Below, in pieces: positions 7,765-11,447 of a stretch of 11,447 bases of DNA. The notes below the pieces were generated by a model. That model was not told the DNA's origin and ran no database searches. It worked only from the letters and a program-made list of their open reading frames with translations. This DNA is from Candidatus Scatomorpha stercorigallinarum. Lineage in GTDB: Bacteria; Bacillota_A; Clostridia; Oscillospirales; Oscillospiraceae. Every line of letters begins with the position of its first letter. The first letter of the stretch is position 1. The stretch lies in the NCBI GenBank assembly GCA_018713375.1, contig DVOV01000076.1, positions 1-11,447 on the forward strand, in the 5' to 3' direction. Position numbers and translations under genes: made by a program.

Positions 7765-9006
7765 TCATTCCGCCTCCGGCGCGCCGGAGGGCGTCACCGG
7801 CGCGGGTGAGGCCTCCGCTCCCGGCGTGTTCTCCGTGCCGGGCGCGTCCTCCGCGCCGGGCGAGGGGCTCGCGCCCTGGCCGGTGAGCGCGGCGTAGCTC
7901 AGCGGCCCGGCGCACTCGGGGTATTCCTCGATGTCCCACCAGTAACCGCCCCACATCTCCGCGTCGCTGCGCAAAAACGTGCTGGCAAAGCCCTGTTCCG
8001 CAGCGCGGGACGTGTCCACGTGGTAGCTCGCGCCGTCCACGGTGATGATGTTCCAGTAGTGCTCGGCGCGGTCCAGCCGGCCCTCCACCACCACGCAGCC
8101 GATGCCCAGCGTGTCGCAGAGCGCCTTGTAGGCCAGGGCCATGCCCTCGCAGTCCGCGCTGGAGCGCACGAGCGCGTCGTAGGCCGTGCCGCCGCCTTCT
8201 GTCTCGCTGCTACGGCAGTTTTCGGTGAGCAGGCGCGCGCACTGCAGCGCACGGTAGGCGTCCCCCTCCGCGGTGATGAGCGCGGCAAGGCGGGAGACGG
8301 CCTCGTTCAGCTCGCCGTGCATCTGCTCCAGGTCCCCGCCGCCCGTCGGGTAGCTGATGCGCACGTCGTATATGCGCTGCATCCCCAGCCCGGAGTACAC
8401 ATCCACGGTCGCCGTGGGCTTCACGACGCACGCGAGCGGATTGCTCATATATGCCTCAGTGACATAGCCTTCCGCCTCGTCCTCGTCCACATCCGTGACG
8501 GAGACGAGCACCACCAGCCCCGGGCTCATGGCCTGTACGGCCCCGGCGATGCTGGTGTAGAGCCCCGCGGCGGTGGCGACGTTGACGATGGAGTCTATCT
8601 CCTCCTGCGAGCGCTTGTAATAGACGTATATCTGCGCCTCGGTGTAGACGACGATGGTGTTCACCTCGTAGGAGATGTAGTCCACAGCATAGCTGCCGAG
8701 GGCCGTCTCGCGGCTGACGGAGTTGCAGGCGGAGGCCAGGTCGTCGCTGATGTTCTCGCCGGAATAACCGCTCAGGTCGAGCGTGCCGGACTCGTCGTGC
8801 CGTGTCACCAGCGAGCTGATGGCCAGGCGCAGCGTCGTGTAGCTGGTGACGGGTATGGCCCCGTCGCTGCCGGCGGTCGGGCGGGCGTACTCATAGTCCG
8901 TGGCGGAGAAATACTCCTTGTCGAACACCGAAGCGCAGCCCGAGGCAGGCAGCAGCAGCGCCGCCGCCAGCAGCAGGCATATGATACGCGCGAAGCGTCC
9001 GCGCAA
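7765..9006 (-). CDS. Lipoprotein with transglutaminase-like domain
   Basis: A predicted 413-residue exported lipoprotein. The start is TTG at 9006: there is no in-frame ATG nearby, and GGAAGGGGG sits 8 nt upstream. It gives a signal peptide with a basic N-region (RGRFAR), a Leu/Ala-rich core and lipobox ASGC, making C24 the probable lipidated cysteine. Residues about 50-265 form a domain I cannot name. A transglutaminase-like core follows: DCEGMALAYKALCDTLGIG (285-303) with C286, EHYWNIITVDG (315-325) with H316, and YHVDTS (328-333) with D331. This is the Cys-His-Asp triad order of the superfamily, in which bacterial members may be proteases, cross-linkers or binding proteins. The tail (about 378-413) is Pro/Ala/Glu-rich with PGAE repeats. 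It is the last gene of the right-hand unit, 23 nt after the LUD gene. The substrate is unknown. Confidence 0.87.
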   Translation of the reverse strand: MRGRFARIICLLLAAALLLPASGCASVFDKEYFSATDYEYARPTAGSDGAIPVTSYTTLRLAISSLVTRHDESGTLDLSGYSGENISDDLASACNSVSRETALGSYAVDYISYEVNTIVVYTEAQIYVYYKRSQEEIDSIVNVATAAGLYTSIAGAVQAMSPGLVVLVSVTDVDEDEAEGYVTEAYMSNPLACVVKPTATVDVYSGLGMQRIYDVRISYPTGGGDLEQMHGELNEAVSRLAALITAEGDAYRALQCARLLTENCRSSETEGGGTAYDALVRSSADCEGMALAYKALCDTLGIGCVVVEGRLDRAEHYWNIITVDGASYHVDTSRAAEQGFASTFLRSDAEMWGGYWWDIEEYPECAGPLSYAALTGQGASPSPGAEDAPGTENTPGAEASPAPVTPSGAPEAE

Positions 9007-9014
9007 GGCCGTTT

Positions 9015-9023
9015 CCCCCTTCC
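9015..9023 (-). promoter_or_regulatory. Ribosome binding site fixing the lipoprotein TTG start
   Basis: GGAAGGGGG on the minus strand lies 8 nt before TTG at 9006-9004. Starting there gives a complete lipoprotein signal peptide with a basic N-region before the hydrophobic core. A later start would remove that region, and an earlier one would place the core too far from the N-terminus. Confidence 0.7.
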
Positions 9024-9029
9024 AGGCGC

Positions 9030-9626
9030 TCAGCCGCCCAGCTCCTCGCCGATGATGACGATCTCGGCCTTCTCCATGCCCATCATGGGCTCCATCAATA
9101 TGCCGAGGCCGCGGCAGAGGCGCTGCGGGCTGCGGCAGTCGTAGCACTTCAGCTCGCCCTTTGCGCAGGGCGTGTCCATGCCCATGCCGCGGGCGCGCAG
9201 CGGCGCGGCTATATTGCGGGCGCGCCAGATGGCCCGCTCCAGCGTGGGCTCGATCTTGTTGACGCCGGCGACGATGTAGAGCCGTTTGTGCCCGTAGAAA
9301 TTGGCCGCCAGGCGGTTGCCGGTGCCGTCGATGTTGACGATCTCGCCCGTCTCGCTGATGGCGTTGGCGCCGGTGATATAGGCCTCCGTGGCCATGGCGC
9401 GGACGCGGGCCTCCTCGCCCGTTTTCCAGTGCCAGACGACGTCGGGACACACGGCGGTGAGCTTATCGTAGACGCCGATGGCGTCCGCCGTGCCGCAGCC
9501 GCCGATGCCCACGGTCAGGCCGGCCATGTCCTGCGCCAGATAGTCCGCCGCCTCCGCGCCGGTGGCGAAATAGCGGAAGGAAAAGCCCCTGCCTTCTGCG
9601 CTCTTTTTCAGCTTCTCAATGTCCAT
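9030..9626 (-). CDS. LUD-domain protein (DUF162, LutB/LutC-like)
   Basis: A 198-residue protein whose body matches the LUD domain, named from the lactate-utilisation proteins LutB and LutC. Recognisable stretches are VGIGGCGTADAIG (39-51), ITGANAISETGEIVNIDGTG (84-103), NRLAANFYGHKRLYIVAGVN (104-123) and a Glu-rich start of the next helix ending in ARNIAAP (136-142). It is a stand-alone domain without the ferredoxin-like part of LutB, and no lutA or lutB gene is nearby, so a role in lactate oxidation is not supported here. Four cysteines near the C-terminus (C154, C161, C164, C171; C-x6-C-x2-C-x6-C) could bind a metal. The ATG has AAAGGAG 7 nt upstream and follows the YitT-family stop by 16 nt. 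The catalytic role is unknown. Confidence 0.88.
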   Translation of the reverse strand: MDIEKLKKSAEGRGFSFRYFATGAEAADYLAQDMAGLTVGIGGCGTADAIGVYDKLTAVCPDVVWHWKTGEEARVRAMATEAYITGANAISETGEIVNIDGTGNRLAANFYGHKRLYIVAGVNKIEPTLERAIWRARNIAAPLRARGMGMDTPCAKGELKCYDCRSPQRLCRGLGILMEPMMGMEKAEIVIIGEELGG

Positions 9627-9642
9627 TTCGTGTCTCCTTTCA

Positions 9643-10512
9643 TCAGTTTTCGCTTGCTATGTTCTCAAAGCCGTTGCCGAACACGTCCCTGGCGTCGGTG
9701 ACGATGAGGAATGCATGCACGTCCACGTTCTTTACGATCTTGCGCACCTGGGTGATCTGCGTCTTTTTGATGACGCAGAGGATGACGTTCTTGGCCCGGC
9801 CGGTATAGGCCCCCTCGCCCTTGAGCAGCGTCACGCCGCGGCCCAGCTGGCTGGTGATGGCGTTTTTCAGCTTGTCGCTCTCGTCGCTGATGATGTAGCA
9901 CACCTTGCTCGTGCCGAGGCCGTAGAGCACCAGGTCGATGGCGCGGGAGACGACGAACATGGCGATGGTGGAGTACATCGCCGCCTCCAGGGAGTTGAAG
10001 ATGAGCGCGTAGGCGGCGAGGATGATGACGTCCAGTATCAGCATCAGCGTGCCGAAGTTGAGATAGGCGTAGCGCAGGCGCAGGAACTTGACGACGATGT
10101 CCACGCCGCCGGTGGTGACGCCCGCGCGGTAGATGATGCCGAGCCCCGTGCCGTTGAGCACGCCGCCGAAGATGGTGCCCAGCAGCACGTTGTCCGTCGC
10201 CTCCCAGCCGATGAGGGAAAAGAGGTCGATGAACACGGACGAGGCGGCCATGCCGGTGAAGGAGCCGATGACGAAGCCGAGCCCGAAGCGCTTCCAGGCG
10301 GCGATGAAGAGCGGTATGTTCATGATGATGTTCATCACGCCCACGGGCAGGTCCGTGAGCATGTTGATTATCATGGCAATGCCCGTGAGCCCGCCCGCCA
10401 ACACCTGGTTGGGGTAAAAGAAGAACTGGAAGCCCACGCCGTAAATGGCGGCGCCGATGATGATGAGAGCATATTCCTTTACATATTCCTTGGCAGTTCG
10501 CTTGGGTATCAT
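9643..10512 (-). CDS. YitT-family membrane protein (DUF161/DUF2179)
   Basis: A 289-residue integral membrane protein of the YitT family. The N-terminal two-thirds holds about six hydrophobic segments (roughly 13-33, 55-75, 78-100, 108-128, 152-172, 177-197). Family features include FYPNQVLAGGLTGIAMIIN (32-50) and IIYRAGVTTGGVDIVVK (126-142), the latter a repeat-like glycine-rich segment typical of these proteins. The C-terminal cytoplasmic part (about 200-280) is a DUF2179 domain with GRGVTLLKGEGAYTG (224-238) and NVILCVIKK (242-250). The transported substrate or role of this family is not established. The ATG lies 3 nt after the topoisomerase stop, and GGAGGG overlaps that gene's last codons, so the two are probably coupled. 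Confidence 0.94.
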   Translation of the reverse strand: MIPKRTAKEYVKEYALIIIGAAIYGVGFQFFFYPNQVLAGGLTGIAMIINMLTDLPVGVMNIIMNIPLFIAAWKRFGLGFVIGSFTGMAASSVFIDLFSLIGWEATDNVLLGTIFGGVLNGTGLGIIYRAGVTTGGVDIVVKFLRLRYAYLNFGTLMLILDVIILAAYALIFNSLEAAMYSTIAMFVVSRAIDLVLYGLGTSKVCYIISDESDKLKNAITSQLGRGVTLLKGEGAYTGRAKNVILCVIKKTQITQVRKIVKNVDVHAFLIVTDARDVFGNGFENIASEN

Positions 10513-10515
10513 GGT

Positions 10516-11447
10516 TCAGCCCTCCAGAAGTGACATCTGTTTTTCGCCCCTGTCCTCGTCGCGCAGCAGCGCGCCGGCGGCCGGCAGGCTGCGCACGCGG
10601 TAGCGGGCGAGGTTCTTGATACCGGTCTCGTGCAGGGGCCGCGCGGCGGTCAGCCTGTACTTCGGCTTCATGGTCATCACGCCCACGCCCTGGGTGCTGC
10701 GGGAGGCCTTGGGCGCGAGCAGCGCGGAGTTGAAGATCAGCGCCCGCCCCTCGGTGGAGAAGGCGGCGATCTCGATCTCGCCGTCCAGCTCGAGCACGCA
10801 CGAAATCGGGCTCTTGTCGGAATAGGCGTTGACGAGCTTTTTGCGGTTGGTCTTGGTCTCATAGGCCGAGAGCGGCACGCGCGCGGCCTTGCCGTTTTCA
10901 AAGAAAAACACCAGCTGCCGGCTGTAGTCGCCCGGCGCGATCACCGCGACGACGGCCTCGCCCTCGTCCATGCCCAGGTGCGAAGGCAGATAGGTGCCGA
11001 GGACGGAGGCCTTGGCGTCGGCAAAGTCCGCCAGGCGGGCCTTATAGGCCTGCTGCCGGTTGGTAAACACCAGTATCTCGGCCCTGTTCGTGGCCTCGAA
11101 GTCCCTTCCCGGCCCGTCGCCCTCCTTATATTTCTGTTCGGAGGACATGCGCAGCGACTGCGGCGTTATCTTCTTCAGATAGCCCTCACGGGAGACGAAG
11201 ACATGCACGGCGTAGTCCTCCGCGCCCTCGTCCTCCTCCGGCTCGGGCAGCTCGTCGGCATAGACGATGCCCGTACGCCGCGGCTCGGCGTATTTTTTGA
11301 TGATGCCCTCGAGCTCGCGGATGATGACGTTCTGCAGCTTTTTGCGGCTGTTGAGCGTGGCTTCCAGGCCGGCGATGTCCCGCTCCAGCTCCTCCGTCTC
11401 CGCCGTGCGCTTGAGGATGTACTCGCGGTTGATGTTGCGCAGCCTGA
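10516..11447 (-). CDS. Type IIA topoisomerase subunit A (ParC/GyrA family), 3' part
   Basis: The frame is open to the right edge, so only the C-terminal 309 residues are visible; the start and active-site tyrosine lie outside. The first visible stretch, RLRNINREYILKRT, and the helix running to KLQNVIIRELEGIIKKYAEP and RRTGI match the coiled-coil tower end of the breakage-reunion domain. From about residue 84 (VHVFVSREGYLKK) to the end is a beta-pinwheel-type DNA-wrapping domain of about 225 residues, with blade-like repeats such as GDYSRQLVFFFENGKAARVP and a following DGEIEIAAFSTEGRALIF. It is shorter than a six-blade GyrA domain, and I see no GyrA box (QRRGGKG); the place reads SRSTQGVGVM. 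That favours a ParC-like or alternative clostridial subunit A over gyrase, but the partner subunit B is not in view. GTG at 11208 is only an internal codon. Confidence 0.92.
   Translation of the reverse strand, partial: RLRNINREYILKRTAETEELERDIAGLEATLNSRKKLQNVIIRELEGIIKKYAEPRRTGIVYADELPEPEEDEGAEDYAVHVFVSREGYLKKITPQSLRMSSEQKYKEGDGPGRDFEATNRAEILVFTNRQQAYKARLADFADAKASVLGTYLPSHLGMDEGEAVVAVIAPGDYSRQLVFFFENGKAARVPLSAYETKTNRKKLVNAYSDKSPISCVLELDGEIEIAAFSTEGRALIFNSALLAPKASRSTQGVGVMTMKPKYRLTAARPLHETGIKNLARYRVRSLPAAGALLRDEDRGEKQMSLLEG

Noticed and set aside
7779..7872. GC-rich near-repeats at the end of the lipoprotein gene, considered as a CRISPR-like or regulatory repeat
   Set aside because: They are in frame and encode degenerate PGAE/SPAP units of a low-complexity protein tail. 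Spacing is irregular and there are no spacers.
7649..7954. N-terminal extension of the methyltransferase to 7954
   Set aside because: It would run through the promoter, the terminator and the end of the lipoprotein gene. The family domain begins at the ATG at 7648.
9007..9450. N-terminal extension of the lipoprotein to 9450
   Set aside because: The extra part is the LUD gene read in another frame, and it would bury the signal peptide and lipobox inside the protein.
9665..10801. A 378-codon minus-strand open frame across the YitT and topoisomerase genes
   Set aside because: It is out of frame with both genes, which have clear family motifs and ribosome binding sites, and its translation is Arg/His-rich with no domain.

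Overview
This window is a densely packed, high-GC stretch (roughly 60-65% G+C by eye) of a bacterial chromosome. Every gene I can support lies on the minus strand, so transcription runs from the right end to the left. Gene content (dprA-topA-trmFO, a plsX-acpP-rnc cluster, a YitT-family membrane protein, and strong AAAGGAGG-type ribosome binding sites) points to a Gram-positive Firmicutes lineage. A high-GC member of the Clostridia (for example Oscillospirales or Christensenellales, often gut-associated) fits best. The exact taxon is an inference.

Right-hand unit (11447 to 7765): the 3' part of a GyrA/ParC-family topoisomerase subunit A, then a YitT/DUF2179 membrane protein, a stand-alone LUD-domain protein and a lipoprotein with a transglutaminase-like Cys-His-Asp triad. 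Gaps are 3, 16 and 23 nt, so these are probably one transcript. It ends at a strong GC-rich hairpin with a T-rich tail (7723-7756).

Left-hand unit (7710 to 17): a near-consensus sigma-A-type promoter (TTGACA - 17 bp - TATTGT) lies about 20 bp beyond the terminator. It drives a seven-gene chain: SpoU/TrmH-family RNA methyltransferase, dprA, topA, trmFO, plsX, acpP, rnc. Neighbours overlap by 1 or 4 nt or are separated by at most 10 nt, which suggests translational coupling. The unit mixes RNA modification and processing (TrmH-family enzyme, TrmFO, RNase III), DNA topology and uptake/recombination (TopA, DprA), and phospholipid/fatty-acid entry steps (PlsX with its acyl carrier protein). These are housekeeping genes that commonly cluster in Firmicutes, although the usual fabD/fabG/fapR genes are missing from around plsX-acpP.

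The only non-coding stretch over 30 nt is the 116-nt terminator/promoter junction at 7649-7764. No stretch of 300 bases lacks a gene. I see no mobile element, CRISPR array, tRNA/rRNA, attachment site or phage gene, and no convincing new multi-gene system. The second-look items are local: a histone-H1-like tail on TopA, two TTG starts fixed by Shine-Dalgarno position, a divergent DprA, a Cys cluster in the LUD protein, and the lipoprotein of unknown role.
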